This document shows, in pieces, positions 11,628 to 24,018 of a stretch of 64,000 bases of DNA. Source of the DNA: Stemphylium vesicarium. Lineage: Eukaryota > Ascomycota > Dothideomycetes > Pleosporales > Pleosporaceae. Position numbers and translations under genes: made by a program. The notes beneath the pieces were generated by a model. That model did not search any database. It was not told where the DNA came from and saw nothing but the letters and a program-made list of their open reading frames with translations. Within the stretch, counting starts at the first letter, position 1. Every line of letters starts with the position of its first letter. The stretch is from contig QXCR01000129.1 of assembly GCA_004380135.1 (NCBI GenBank), positions 32,143 through 96,142 of the forward strand, in the 5' to 3' direction.

Positions 11628-12112
11628 GGTTAAGAGGGTGAAACTATGGCACGAACACCTCATTAATGCATAGCGATATCCATCCACCTTTTTTATGATT
11701 ATCAATGAAATAGAATTCCAAATGTGTACCCAGTCTAGAAACGACTCAATGTGTGAAACCATCGTGCGCTCAGTCGGCGACTCGTCTACCCCCATAGCGC
11801 CCGCCTTGATCAACGCCAAAGAATCAACACGCCTATTCCCGAAGAAAAAGAGAGCCTATTATGCCGATTTCCTTATTCCCAATGCCCAAGCCTCTGGTGA
11901 CGCTATCAGGTATCCATGCATGTGCACCGTTGTGAAAGAGAAAACCAATCGGAATCGAAAGACAGACAAAAAAACAAAACTAAAGCACTTTTTCACATCC
12001 GGCCTGTAAACACGAGTCCACCCAGCATGAGCATTCGACGTATATTCCCCCCTTGGCATTACCGACATTGCAAATGTGGGATATGGGAAGCAATAGCAAA
12101 CCTCATCAAAGC
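11628..12112. other. convergent 3' region FMN1 / acuK
   Basis: Lies between the stop codons of FMN1 (plus) and acuK (minus). It should hold both 3' untranslated regions. An A-rich stretch at about 11938-11985 might serve in 3' end formation. No gene is seen. Confidence 0.5.
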
Positions 12113-14343
12113 TCATTGCAGACCTTTATCCAACACGGGCATAACCTACACCCTCGTTAGTACTTTGTCAAAAACATGTAGTGAGAATCAGAGTCAAACT
12201 TACACTCATACAAACAAGCACCGGCATATCAAAGATATCGCGCTTGATATGCCACCAAATCATACAATCAACCATGCCGTTCTTAGCACCTAGTCGCTGC
12301 ATCGCACTCTCACCCTGATGCACAGCACCCCCCTCCATCTTGACAAGCGGATCAGACTTTGCGTCATGACCTGCATTCGCACTCTTCATGTCCTGCAGAC
12401 GGTCAATGTCGGCTTTGGTCTGGTACCTCAGCATGTTGACGCGCTGCGAGGCGTACCCGCGGGGGTCCTGGTAGCAGAGTTCCGAAAAGTGCTGAAGGAA
12501 CTCAAGGGCAGATCTTGCGTCCATAAGCTCGATGATGTTGACGCTAGGGGTAGCGGTCTCGCTGTCTTGGGCGGAGAGATTGGGGGTTGTATTTTGCGTA
12601 GATGCTTCGGTTTCGTTTGCGTCGCGGTTGGCGCCTGTGTTTACGTTTTGGTTGGGCTCGTGGCCGAGGAGGACTTCGCGCTTCCAACCGGTGAGGATGG
12701 TGAACTCCTTGTTGATACCGACGATTTCGCCCGAACGCCGGCATATTAGGAATGGGGTACCGACCTCGGCGAAATGCTCTTGGAGCGTCATTAGATGGCG
12801 CTGAAGACCCATTTCTTGGTGTATCAGATCGTCTCTGTTGAGTTCTTCACGCACTTGAAGAAGCACTGGCCGGTAATTTTGCAGGTATTGTTGCGCTTTT
12901 GCAACCCATGGTCTTGAGTACTTTTTGTCAATCAATTGGTAGAGCCTATGGTAGCCCTTGACATAATCATAGGGCTTTGTGATGCCTTGGTAGACACTTT
13001 TGGTATCGCGTTGGCGTTTGCGGATGCCATTGGCGTGTATCGATTGCAGGCCATTGTTCGGGGGTCGGTTTTCTTGTTGCGATCGATTTACTAAAGGCGA
13101 ACGTTGTGCGTGCGGTCGGTGGGGATTAGCAAAAAATGTCGCAGTTGCTAGCGGGTTATCACCCTCGAATGTAGAGGCATCGGTTGATGCCGGGCTTGCG
13201 GTAGAATGTGTAGCAGGCCCTTGTCCAATAGCGAACGCGTGAGGACCGTTGATGCTGTCGCTCCGATGGCCGTTGTGTTCGTGATTCGGACCGACGGAGG
13301 CGTTGTTCGGTGTATGAACATGCATGCTACCTTGTCGCGAGTGCGATTCCTGCCACTCTCCCGATGGAAGGCCGTTCGGACCGAATGCCATTGCGGCTGC
13401 CGCATTGTTCTGATCCGCGTAGCCCGAAGGCAGTGGTTGATTGTACATGTTCACGGGGCCATTCATCGTGTTCATCATTCCGTTGTCGTGCGGGGTTTCC
13501 ACTGCGCCCGATGACATGTGGCCCAGCATGCCGAACTCTAGCGCGCCATAGTGGTTCCCAAAGTTGAGACTTGAAATGTCGAAGTTGAAGAGGGCTGGAT
13601 CGCTTGGGTCGAACAACGGTCCAAACTGCTGCTGCATTTGACTTTGCTGACCTTGGGACATTGTGCTCGGGGCATTTTGCACCGAGCCGTGGTGTGGTTG
13701 GTTGAAAGGCGGAGATATTGGCGACTGTTGGTTGTTGAAGCCACGGGTATCTTGAGAGACCGGTAGCTGACCCTGTATTGAGTGGGGTGGATAGAATGCG
13801 CCCGGTTGAGCTTGAGTGTACATGTTGCTTTGCGGGGAGACGGCGACTGGCTGCGTATCTTGGCTCGGAATGGGAGTCGGGCGGTTTCCGTTCATGTATG
13901 GGTAGTGGCCACCCACTCCGGGCATGAGAGCGCCATCGGGCGCATCGTGTAGGTACTTGGCCTTTTTGCGCACACCGTCCATGCAGTGATCTTGGAGACC
14001 TCGCTTGATGCAGCGATTGCAGGGCCTCTCGTCGCCTGTTGTCGTGGTTAGCGTCAGATGTTGCAATAGTTGACCATGATGCATAGGCCAATACGGCAAA
14101 CGCAAAACGTCGGTACTCACCACAAGTCAGATGGGCTCGCTGGCAGGCGAAACATGCCCTCCGCGCCTTCTTACGTCGCGGTCGCAGAGGATCTTTGGCA
14201 TTGGGCTTGCCGTTGGTGGGCTTCTGGGTGGGCGAGCCATGGCCATTCTGGCGGTCGTTGGCTTGTTCGGCAGCCATTTCGTCGTCCAGATCACTCCGGT
14301 ACTCCGGCGAGGGAGAGGCATCTTCGGCGTCTGGGGTGGTCAT
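12113..14343 (-). CDS. acuK: Zn2Cys6 activator of gluconeogenesis (acuK/ERT1 type)
   Basis: Nuclear transcription factor of the AcuK/AcuM-ERT1-RDS2 group, which activates PEP carboxykinase, fructose-bisphosphatase and related genes on non-sugar carbon. Exons 14343-14121, 14035-12204 and 12145-12113 give 695 residues. The binuclear zinc cluster spans the first intron: CFACQRAHLTC in exon 1, then GDERPCNRCIKRGLQDHC. It is flanked by RPRRKKARR and RKKAKYLHDAPDGALMPG, which are nearly invariant in this group. A long Gln/Asn/Pro-rich middle follows. Near the C-terminus is a PAS-like domain (GTPFLICRRSGEIVGINKEF, then LTGWKREVLLG). The last exon codes for only 11 codons and is supported by a donor GTAAGT, a textbook TACTAAC branch site and a TAG acceptor. 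Without it the protein would run into an unrelated tail. A long upstream gap (1.7 kb) may hold its regulatory region. Confidence 0.9.
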
Positions 14344-16050
14344 AATATCCCCCTCTACTCAGCGCAGGCACTCGGCCAAGCACAGACTGCTGCCGTGGAC
14401 TGCGGTGGATTGCGGCGCTGGGGACGGCACGCTTGGTGCTGCGTGCAGCCGTCAGTAGTGTTCTTGGGGTGTTCCCAGCAAAACGGTTCAGCCAATGTTT
14501 CTGGAGCGCACGGGACGAGGCGTTCCAGCTGCGCGTTTTAGAGTGCGATCACGCGTGCGCTGGCTGCTTGAACGGGTGCTGCCGTGGCACTCTGACGGCT
14601 CCAATGACGGGCAATGCAGGGGATATCCAGATGGTGAAGGGGCACACTCAATCCGGCGGACAGGTATGGGACAGTGCGGTAGTGGTACGGAGCCGGGGTC
14701 CATGTAATCGAGGGAGCATTCCAGGAGCACACAGAATCATGTTTGATAGCGAAATGCTACCGAGACGCGCTGCCCATGCTGCTGGAAGGAGGCGAGTGCG
14801 GTTCTACGAAATGCGCCGGGGGGGATGCCCAGAGGAGGCCGCGGAGGTGAGAGCAGACAGCAGGCAGTGACGGCTGAGGCGTCCTCGCTTCGAGCGGAGA
14901 GGGAAGGCGCGACGCGGTAGGGCGACGTTGTGGGACAGCGCGCAGGAAGTCACGATCGGCGCTGGGCGAGGCAGGAGCGAGTGGTGAGCGAGACAGGAGC
15001 GAGTGAGTGAGCGAGCGATGGTCGGAGCAGACAGGCGGCTTCGCTAGTTGGCGACGCCAGGGCACTTGCAGCAGCTGTGTGCGCTTCACAGTGGGCGTCG
15101 AGGCGCTGGTCGTGTGCGGTATGCGGTAGCGGTAGATTGGAGCTCTCTCGAGGGAAGATGCGCGCAGATGCGGATTCCCCGCAATTGGCTGTCGAGGTTT
15201 GCTGGACGGTGCAGCCCACGCACCTGCCTCGGTCCCTGTCGACCGGTAAGCCGCGTGCTTGGCCTGCCTCGCCTGCTCTCGACTGCCACTCAGACGCCAC
15301 CCATTGCATTACCCTTCACTCCAGCCACCGACCTACTAGTATTCACCACCAAATAATATCGCTTCCAACCCCTGCGCACGCCATGACTCCACCACTAGAT
15401 ACTATATTGCTGTTTTCAACGCCTGCACATCTAATCCTAATACCACCCTGCGTGGAAAATCTTGCCCAGTCTGTACACGCAGTTCCCTCGTAATTCCCAC
15501 TGCGACAAGTCATGCCACACGGCACCACGCCCAATAAGCAAGCCGCCGCCAGTTCCCAAGTGCCTCAAACTCGGCTATGAAGCATGCATGCAGTGGGGGT
15601 GGGCATATGCGAGGCCTTGGCGCCAGACCTCACTCGCTCGTCATCAGTCTGTGGGCGCCTTGGTGCGACCGACCATCATGACTGCCTCTCGCTCAACTAC
15701 GCTTCGCGAGCCCTGTGTCGCACTCACATGTCTCACTCACCGCGTCGAGGGGCCTGCCGACCACGTTTCCTCACATGTCGGGCGCACCGCCCCCCGGCAA
15801 TGGTACCATCCGCAAAACCGCTACCTGTCTCTGTGTCGCTTCTGACCCTCGAGCTGGCGTGGCCGCCCTCGTGGCGCTCCATGTTTCGTCGCACAAAGGC
15901 CCAGCCAGCTTGCCTCATGTCGTCTCACGTGTGGGCGCAAAATCCCTGATTCAATAAACATGATGGTATGCAAATGCCGTGTCACTTTCTCTATTCTTAG
16001 TCCCCTCCCACTCATTTCTGCCACATGCCCTCGCATCGCCTCCTTGTCCA
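14344..16050. other. long upstream region of acuK, nothing coding recognised
   Basis: About 1.7 kb between acuK (leftward) and the MFS stop at 16051. The part nearest acuK is GC-rich with many short overlapping frames on both strands, typical of non-coding GC-rich DNA. It probably contains the acuK promoter and long 5' leader. Confidence 0.5.
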
Positions 16051-18802
16051 CTATGCCGATGCATATCGACTGCCTTCCCTGAGCCGCTTGCCATATCGAA
16101 AGAACAAGATTGGAAATCTGCAACACCATACATTAGTGAAATCCCACAACCAAACTCCTGGGTCTTCTTACGGTGCCATGGCGAGAGCCAGGAACGCGAG
16201 CAGAGTCGTTGCCCATTGGTAGCCGAGATCTTTTCCACATCAGTGACCGCTCTTTCGTCATGGTGCTCCCTCTCGAAGAACTTACTGTTGTACATCTGAA
16301 CACCAAATAGTCTATGTCAGGAATTAGTCATCCGTATCGGTCCCAACGGTTGTGCTAGCTTACGGGAAGGCTGCAGCAAAGTACGACCGTGCGAAGCTGT
16401 TGGCAGCGAGAGCCGACGCGGCATAAACAGGGTACTGTTCGGCGAGGTCAGAACTCTGTACCCAGGAGCCTGGTCCGATGTCGGTGCTTGGTAGGACTTA
16501 CAGCTTCGACTAGGAATGTGAAGACCCCTGAGTAAACCCAAATGACACTACGTCACGGAAAGTGGTCAGTGATCAATTCACACCCACCACACTGGTAGCG
16601 ATCAAAAGGACTAAACCTACCCAAGGCCAAAGAGTGCTGAAAATATTATTGGAACTGCAGTGTCATGGTCAGTTCATTATTGCAACTCAAAAATATGCGA
16701 GATGCCGTCGTACCTATCCAGTGAACCTGCAGAGACCGGGATGTTAGACATGGAAGTTTCCACTTTATCATCAAAGCAAACTTACTGACGAGTACGTCGT
16801 CCATCCAAACCCTGCATAAGCTCGGTTAGAAGCTTGGTCATTATCGAAGCCCTGCGGAAGCTTACCAAAGAGTGCAATGGGGACCACCCAAGCGCCTATG
16901 ATTGTCGACGGGAGCCGAAACTCCGGTTCGGAGCCGCCGCCCTGGCCGCCTTGCTCCTCACGCTGCCGCACGAGCCTCCCGTACACTCGTCTCCAGATGG
17001 GGTCTGACGACACCCCGAGGAGCATGCCAACCAACAAGCCAAGGAACCCGAGTCCAGTTTGCGAAGTGTTGAATCCGTGATTGGTGCCAAAAACGAGCGG
17101 GAAGGCACCAAAGAACAGGTACAAGATTCCCAGGAGGATGGCGGACAAGATGCAGAGGTTCAAGCACTTGAGCACAACAGTCAGTCTACCAATCAAAACC
17201 ATATCGAGTGCGGAGACCCACCATGGGCTCGAAAAACAGAAGTTGAAACGGCCGAATGCATGACCATAGAACTGTTCTGGCAATGGATCTGTCCATCTTC
17301 TCAATTGGCGCGATCCATTCCTGGTTGCCAGTCTCTTTGCGCAGTCGTATGGCCTTGCGGCGGAGAAGAACGGGGTGATACGTCTCAGGCACGAACAGAA
17401 CGATTAGGCAAAGCTGGAAAGCTAGCATTAGTGTCTGGCGCACACGGTGTGCCGCACGACCTTACCTGAACTCCAGACCAGATGATGAGCACATAGAAGC
17501 ACCTATTCACCAGTTAACACACCGCCCCTCGCTAATTGCGAAGCCGAACAAGACCTTTTCGCGAATACGAGCTCCAGGAAAAGCACTTTGCAACTCAACC
17601 GCCCCCATACGATCTGCGGGTGAAGTGTCGCAAAGTGGGGGCCGTGGGTCTCTTCGATGCACTTACCATCTCCATGTAGTATTCTCAACAATGAAGCCAC
17701 CAATAAGAGGGCCGACTGCAGTGAGGATACGAAGTCAGTTTACTTGTATCACATGCGCTTGGTCCGTCAAAACGAACCTTCAGGACCGACGAATGGGCTT
17801 GCCGTGTAGACCATCATAGGTGCCGACAGTTCCTGTGCTTGCGCGTCAGAAGACAGAAAGTATATCCGGAAAGAGATCGACTAACATGTTTCCCAAACAT
17901 GTCGCCAACCGTTCCTCCGGCTACACTGAGGAAAGCAGAGCCAGCGAGACCATCCAAGAAGCGCGCCACCAACATAGTCTGGATATTCGGTGCGACCGCG
18001 CAAGGAATCATCCAGATCAAGAAGAAGGAGAAGGAGCAAATGTAGATTGGCCTTCTTCCAAAGAACTGCCATTCGCACCAGTCAGCAAAGATCGCCTTTG
18101 CGGTAAGGGATATGCAAATGCCGGCAGCTTTGTACGCACCTCCGAAAGCGGGCTCAGGATCATTGGCCCTGCACCGAGTCCTGCAACAAACATAGACAGG
18201 CCAAGCGTGCATACGAGGCGGGAAACCCCGAACTCAGGCTCCAGCTGGCCGTACGTTGACGTATATAGTGACGAGGTGCATGTCCTAGATTGAACACACT
18301 CGTCAGCCCCCATTCAGCACGCGGGTTGCACCAGTTCATGTAGAATTACTTACACGCAAAGCGAACTGGCCGCGCATATGAGTACAATACCCCACCGACG
18401 AAGCTTGCTCATGCTCTTGGGATTCTCGGGATCCGCATCGCCATCCCACGTGACTAGATACGGCTGCTCAGTCACGGCGCCATCTTTGGCTCGATTCGGT
18501 CCTTGCGCGTTGGCTTCGGGGTCGAGACAGGTGTAGCCGTCGCCTCCAGCTCGCGAATGGTGCGATCGGATGGTCTTGAGGCTGCGACCATCTTGCGAGC
18601 GCCTGCTCTGACTGCGACCTCGCCCACTCGTCTCGATCTCCTGTTCCTTGGTCGAAGAAGTTTCTGCTGCTCCGTCAACGCCCGTGGCGTTTTTCTCGTT
18701 CGTCTCGCCGGAATATCGATCGCCCTTTTCATACACACTCGATGCGCTCTCTTCGCGCGCTTCTCGTGCAGAATCCATGCTCTCGCTTCTATCCTTGTCC
18801 AT
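16051..18802 (-). CDS. MFS transporter, DHA1 drug/polyamine type, 16 exons
   Basis: Plasma-membrane major facilitator with a long acidic and Ser/Arg-rich cytosolic N-terminus (about 120 residues) and 12 predicted helices. Exons by splice phase: 18802-18354, 18284-18140, 18065-17886, 17832-17778, 17715-17667, 17502-17466, 17413-17222, 17166-16866, 16811-16786, 16726-16714, 16654-16621, 16547-16502, 16434-16364, 16311-16286, 16229-16172 and 16117-16051. They sum to 1749 bases, 582 residues with one stop. Family marks: DPENPKSMSKLRRWG before helix 1, LSMFVAGLGAGPMILSPLSE followed by FFGRRPIY (motif A), ARFLDGLAGSAFLSVAGGTV, GPLIGGFIVENTTWRW (motif C region), FVPETYHPVLLRRKA, and CLNLCILSAILLGILYLFFG after a phase-0 junction. 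Export of drugs or polyamines is the family's usual job; the substrate here is unknown. Most C-terminal introns fall between helices, and exon 10 has only 13 bases. Confidence 0.88.
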
Positions 18803-20760
18803 GATCTTTTCAAAGAAAAGCTCAACAAAACGCGCGCAATCTCAACTCTCAATCGAAAACTCAAGAAGAATTCCGTCGTCGTTGTAGAGCTTGCTTCAAC
18901 ACTGTCGATGAATAATGCGCGTTCGGAAATAAGTATTACAGTAAGCTAGTGCTGTCCGTTAAGTCCTCCCTGAATGACAAAATCACTGGGGCGAATGCGG
19001 CGCGCGCGTTTGACAATAGAGAAAGAATGCGCTTAGGAGAGACGTGGAAGGGAGATTCAGCGGCAGAATCCCTCTATCGCGGTACGAATTGGCTAGACCC
19101 GCTCCGCTCTCGCCGCTTGCCCGTACATGGGCCCGCGATGCGATGCGTAAAGTGGGGATGACGTTCTGGGAACATAACCGCACTCGATGAAGGATCCGGG
19201 GTGCGTCATCCGCCTCTTAAAGCCGCAAGGGTTTTCGCGACCATGTATCTACAAACTGCCTTCATTCTGCCTTCATAGATAGATCACGGGCTGCAAGTTT
19301 GTGCCATTATTTCTTCCGTTGCAGCGACATAATCGCATCTTTGCACCTCTCCTTGCGACTTCCAGATCGGTGTCATGCCCGAGGTTCTCGTCCTTGAATT
19401 GCCGCGATCGGCGTCTGAGCTGCCGTTGGCGAAGGGGACCTAGTGGACCCTCTATTCAGCAGGTGCACCCGCTAGGATAAGCTTTCGCTCTGCATGTTCG
19501 GCAGGAGTTCTGCTCGCGTTTTGCTTCTTCGTTGTTGCGAAAGCGGAAGTATTTTCCGCGCGTATTTGGACGGTGGTATGGTGGACGTAGACTTGAGGTT
19601 CGTGTGCGACGGGGATGCGAGGATGCATGAGGCGCGCGCTTTTTGCAACCGGTGGGATGAGATGCCGAGGTAGGGTTTACGGTGTAAATGCCATAGCCGT
19701 ATCAAACATCTTCAGTGCTGTAACGTGCGATATGATATTTGAACTGTGAATGAAACTCGCGCTCGAAGTTCCACTGGAATACATGGACATGGCAACCAGG
19801 CGAACGGGTTGCGAGTGATGATGCGGCTGTTCCCGGCCGCTACATAGTCAACGGCGCCACGTGGAAGGCTGCGCTAGTCCTTTCGCAAAAGTAACGGGTA
19901 CATCATCGTTTGTGTTCTTCCATGTGCTTTTTTGGGATCACCATTTGGCTATAATTGGACTGTTGGCACGAATGTACCACATTAAATGTTTAGTGACTGT
20001 CGTGCATGCCTTACAATCTGCATCCGTACACTAGGTAGCAGTGTAGGATAAGCAGGAAGACCGTCCGGTGGTTCTCTATAACAGCAGTGTAAGAGACAAG
20101 AGTTTCGAGGTTTCACGAAATGAGAGGTCGTGTATGATCTTGGGGAGAGTGCATACTACAGAGGTACAAACAGTGGACCATATTTTGAACCATCAAGTGT
20201 ACCTAGACTACGGACATGAGCAACATCCAGATTCAAGTGTTAGAATCGCAATCAATTCATGCGAAGCGCCAATACCATCAATTTTGTCTTGCAAACTGTG
20301 TTTTTGACATCGTGATGCTTTTTCCATGATACACATGCTCTTACCGTGCACTGACAACACCTTCTCTTCTCACGAACGATACTTCCACATAACGTACAAA
20401 CACCAGAAAGCGCACCTCCGCTGCATGTTTTGATCCCGCAAAGTATGCAGGAGAGACCATGCCAGCAATTCTATACAAAAGCCCGCTCTCCTCCCCGAAG
20501 ACACCTTTTCTTATCTTCCACACAATCCAACCGTTTTACTTTTATTTCCCTTCTCCCTTCCCCCTTCCCAGCACAATTAACTTGAGGGCTACTGAGGAAC
20601 GGGCCTCACCCTTCACATTACATATAGGAAGAAACGATGCGCTGCTCCTCAATAGCAATGACATCCATTAGGGCGAGGCAGATTGAAGTGCCATTCCAGT
20701 ATACATGTCGAAGGCCAAGGGACTCCGGAGTGTGTCTCGCGCGCGCTATGATAGAGGACC

Positions 20761-20890
20761 TTGAGCTGGAGTTGTTACCATGGCTGCATTAAATTGACAT
20801 TTCAGTATATACGAGGAGGGCCAGGAAGTCCCGAGTGTCTCTTACGGATACAGTGAAAGATGACATGAGCTGGAGTTGTTACAATGGCTA
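20761..20890. repeat. direct near-repeat pair
   Basis: The string GAGCTGGAGTTGTTAC occurs at about 20763 and again at about 20869, each followed by (C/A)ATGGCT. The surrounding words (CCTTGAGC/ATGAGC; CATTAAATTGACATTTC/CATTTCCATAG) are also alike. Short ancient tandem duplication in non-coding DNA; function unknown. Confidence 0.5.
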
Positions 20891-20987
20891 CATTTCCATA
20901 GAACCATTGAGAGATCATTGTCGCAAAACATGAAATGGGATTTTCCACTTCCATTGGTGTTTGTTTTTGCGGCTTGCGATATTCCTT

Positions 20988-21010
20988 CCTCCTCCTCCTC
21001 CTCCTCCTCT
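20988..21010. repeat. (CCT)n microsatellite
   Basis: Seven uninterrupted CTC/CCT triplets in non-coding DNA. Confidence 0.9.
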
Positions 21011-21990
21011 CCACTCATACCTTCCTCCCAAAAGGACCACCATCGCAAGGCTCAGTTCAAACATCCGGACACGCGTATCCGCTCCCTCGGGAGCGAAAAC
21101 TAGATCAATCCATCCGCTCATCAGTACCTCGTCTTGCACCCTAGTCCTTGCTTTTAAAGATATCCTGGACGGTATCGTAATAGGAAGAACCCAAACATCC
21201 ATACATCTCTCACGAGTTGTATGGGACCATCTGACTGACTAGGGAACATCCCCATCTCACCCTATCTAACCACAGGATGATCCCAGAAAAATAACACCCT
21301 CTCAAAACCCGGCTCAGCGCATGACGTAGGATACCGCAAATATCCCCGCCCCCCTGAATCCCTTCCGCAGACGCTGCCCTTGGAGAAAAACCCAGGAGAA
21401 AACGGAGATATTTCGATCATACCCGTCTTACATCATAGCCTAATGTTGACAACCTAGTCCCTTTTTTTTGTATACCCAGCATCGACCTTCGACACCCACC
21501 CTATCAGCGCACACACACAGGCTTCCTCGCACCTATGGAGAGCAAGATGGAAGAAGGAAGGAGGAGGAAAGAGAGGGGAGACCGAAGGCGATGCTGGGAT
21601 ATTTTTTTTTTTGATAGGAAGAGCCAAAGATCGACATACATCTCTCTCTCGTCTTATGGGAAGGACTAGGTGTAAACGGGTTGAGTGGGAAAGGAAGGAA
21701 GGAGGTGGTGGCGGAGGGGATTTTATATGTGAGAGAAGGAGCTTGTGCAGTGCGGTGCCGTGGTTGAGGGAAGTGGAGTTGATGAGAAGTCGATGAATGA
21801 TGGGTGGGGTGGGTGTAAGGGTTGTGGTAGTGGAACGGCCAGTCATGTCTCGGCGCATGTTCGTTAAGGGAAAATGAATACCGGGACGAGCAAAGAACCA
21901 AGTATGATCTCAACTTCTCCACTGCCAAAAAAATAAAAAAAAATAGAGGTGCGTGATTCCAATCGATTATTGCAATGGGTATATACTGGT

Positions 21991-23757
21991 CTACTCCTTT
22001 AAATAACTCTTCAACCCCTCCTTCCCCACATTCATCGCCCGCTGAATCTCCTCTTCCTCTTCCCTTAGCCTGCCTTTGCCGTATGCCAAATCCCGCTCTT
22101 GTCTCCTCTTCTCCTCTCTGACGCGGCGTTCACGGTCTGCGAGTGCTTTTTCCCTTCGCTCGCGTTCTGCCCATTTCTTCGCCCGCTCGGCTTCTTCTTC
22201 GGCTGAGTAGACGACGCCTTCGGGTGCGGGTGGCAGAGTGGAGATGTACGTTGTGATGAGAGATTCGCGTGTTGATGGTGGGAGGGAGATGTAGCAGAGA
22301 TCGCTGAGGACAGCAGAGGGGAGCGTGTCGAGATTGGTGGATCGGTTGAGTAAGGCGAGGGGCTGGGCGCGGAGAAGGGCGGAGAGATCGGCTTTGAGAT
22401 CGGATGATCGCATGGCTAGGCGCTTGATGTGGTCGCGATACAGCTTCTCCTTGTCCTTGTCGGGAAGCTTGGTGTCTTTCATTTCTGGTTCTTTCTTGTA
22501 CTTTCTTCGGAACTCGGGCCAATAGAGCTTTGGGGTTGCGTGGCGGTCGAGGAATGCCAGGTACGATATCCGCGGGTCGCGTTTTGACTGCCGTGCCTTT
22601 TCTTCCTTGAGAAACTGTGCCTTGTCTCGTGACCATTCGTTGAAACATTCCTTTCGCGCGACCATGTTTGGGAGGGCTTTGTAGCGTTCGTCGTCGTATA
22701 GTACACCATCTTCGAGGATCTTGTCCCAGGGCGTAAAGGGGCTTATCCCGGTGTCGTCGAGCAGCTCCTTGAAGAGCGCTTTGCAGTCCTCTTCGGACAA
22801 GGCAGGCTCTTTGTCATCATATTCCTCGTCATAGTCTTGGCCCATCTCCATTTCCTCCATCTGTGCCAGTTGCCAGGCGAGGTCATCCTCGCCCATCTCG
22901 GGTGGCTGGTCTCCGCTCGCCTCTTCGGTGCGCTGCCGTTTGGACACATTGCCTTCGTCGCCTTCGTCATCTGTGACCTCAACTTCTTCGTATTCTTCAT
23001 CATTCTCCATGCCCTCTTCACCGTCGACCTCGACAATCTCGACCTCCTCTTCGGCTGCTGCTAGTTCCGCCTCTATCTCCGCCATGGCAGGGTCCTCTTC
23101 CTCTTCAACATCGCTTGGCTCGCCGCGCTCCCTGCGCTCCTTGCGTTCGCGCTCTTTCCTATCGAATTCGACCACGGCTGACATGACGTTGGGCGGGAAT
23201 TTCCAGAAGCTCTCGTTGGTGTCCTTGTTCCACACGAATCGTCGCCCAAATTTGGTCCTCACCAACACCCATGGCGCGCAGTTGGGAATATCCTGGCGAT
23301 GTTTAGGCCGGTCATCGCGTTCCCTTCGTCGGTCATTGAAGTGGTTGTGCCCTCCGCGCATTCCACCTCGGTGTCCACCTCTTGACTGCTGCGCCCCGCC
23401 GTGTCGCGGAAATTGTTTTGGCGCGCTTGCGAAAATAAAGTCATTGATTGAAGACTGAGGTTGGGCGGAAGATTGTGTTGGTTGGGCGTCGTATGCAGCA
23501 TCATAACTTGGAGTCGCGTTGTAGGAAGCAGTCGCGGCTGGAGGGGTTGGCTGGTGATATTGTGATATGTCTGCCACGGGTCGCGTATAGGTGGATTTCT
23601 TCGTCTCCTTGTTGTAATAGTATGAATGTCCTGGGATGGGTTAGTGGAGGCATATGACGCAGTGAGAGCTGTAGCTACCAGAAGGCGCCTTGTGTTCGGT
23701 CCAGCCTGGAGGAAGCGGCGGTGCGGGTGCAGGCGGCCGCACAGGTATGTCGGACAT
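21991..23757 (-). CDS. WW/FF-domain splicing-type protein (Urn1/Dre4-like)
   Basis: Nuclear pre-mRNA splicing-associated protein of the WW-FF group (yeast Urn1, fission yeast Dre4, related to Prp40 and TCERG1). Exons 23757-23679 and 23630-21991 give 572 residues. The intron splits an N-terminal WW domain: LPPGWTEHKAPSG then HSYYYNKETKKSTYTRP. A second WW-like segment follows an RGG-type linker (RGGHRGGMRGGHNHF): APWVLVRTKFGRRFVWNKDT then ESFWKFP. Next comes a highly acidic region. FF-like helices follow: CKALFKELLDDTGISPFTPW (about residue 290), RYKALPNMVARKECFNEW and SYLAFLDRHATPKLYWPEFR. The C-terminus is a Arg/Glu-rich coiled coil (EERRQERDLAYG-type). Domain order and length fit Urn1-like proteins of filamentous fungi. 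It is divergently transcribed from PRE9. Confidence 0.8.
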
Positions 23758-24018
23758 GGTGAAGACGCGACTGGGGAGATTTCGGAATCAATCCGATCTT
23801 TTCACTGTCGAAGTTGTCGAGGTTTGGTGCTGCGGCTCGTGGATCCAAAAACTGGTCGGTGCCAAGCACGCCTGAATCGCCGACGCGTGCGTAGGAGCTT
23901 GTGCCTGGAGCTCTCACCAACACCACCAGCCCACGCCGACTTCCCCACTACACTCTCGCTGTCTTATTGGCGACGACCACCTCAACACCCCCCCAAACTA
24001 TCAGAGTAGAGTGCAATC
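23758..24018. promoter_or_regulatory. divergent promoter, WW/FF gene / PRE9
   Basis: A 261-base spacer separates the two start codons and must serve both genes. CTTATTGGCGAC (an inverted CCAAT) lies about 50 bases ahead of PRE9 and a CCACTACACTCTCGC pyrimidine tract is nearby. I do not see the yeast proteasome element GGTGGCAAA. Confidence 0.5.

Larger units (their letters stand above)
18803..21990. other. 3.2 kb without a recognised gene
   Basis: Longest gene-poor stretch. It lies between the MFS start (leftward) and the stop of the WW/FF gene (also leftward), so it holds one promoter and one 3' end. No frame shows a domain. Features are a CCT microsatellite at about 20988-21010, a T run at 21601-21613 and pyrimidine/purine-skewed tracts at 21500-21900. 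Two near-repeats, TTGAGCTGGAGTTGTTACCATGGCT (20761 region) and GAGCTGGAGTTGTTACAATGGCT (20868 region), are about 105 bases apart and hint at a local duplication. Confidence 0.45.

Noticed and set aside
14131..14870. Several overlapping plus-strand frames upstream of acuK
   Set aside because: GC-rich sequence without stops on both strands; no domain, and the first overlaps the real zinc-cluster exon.
22928..23458. 176-codon plus-strand Ser-rich frame
   Set aside because: Mirror of the acidic region of the WW/FF protein; the Ser runs are reverse-complemented Glu/Asp codons.
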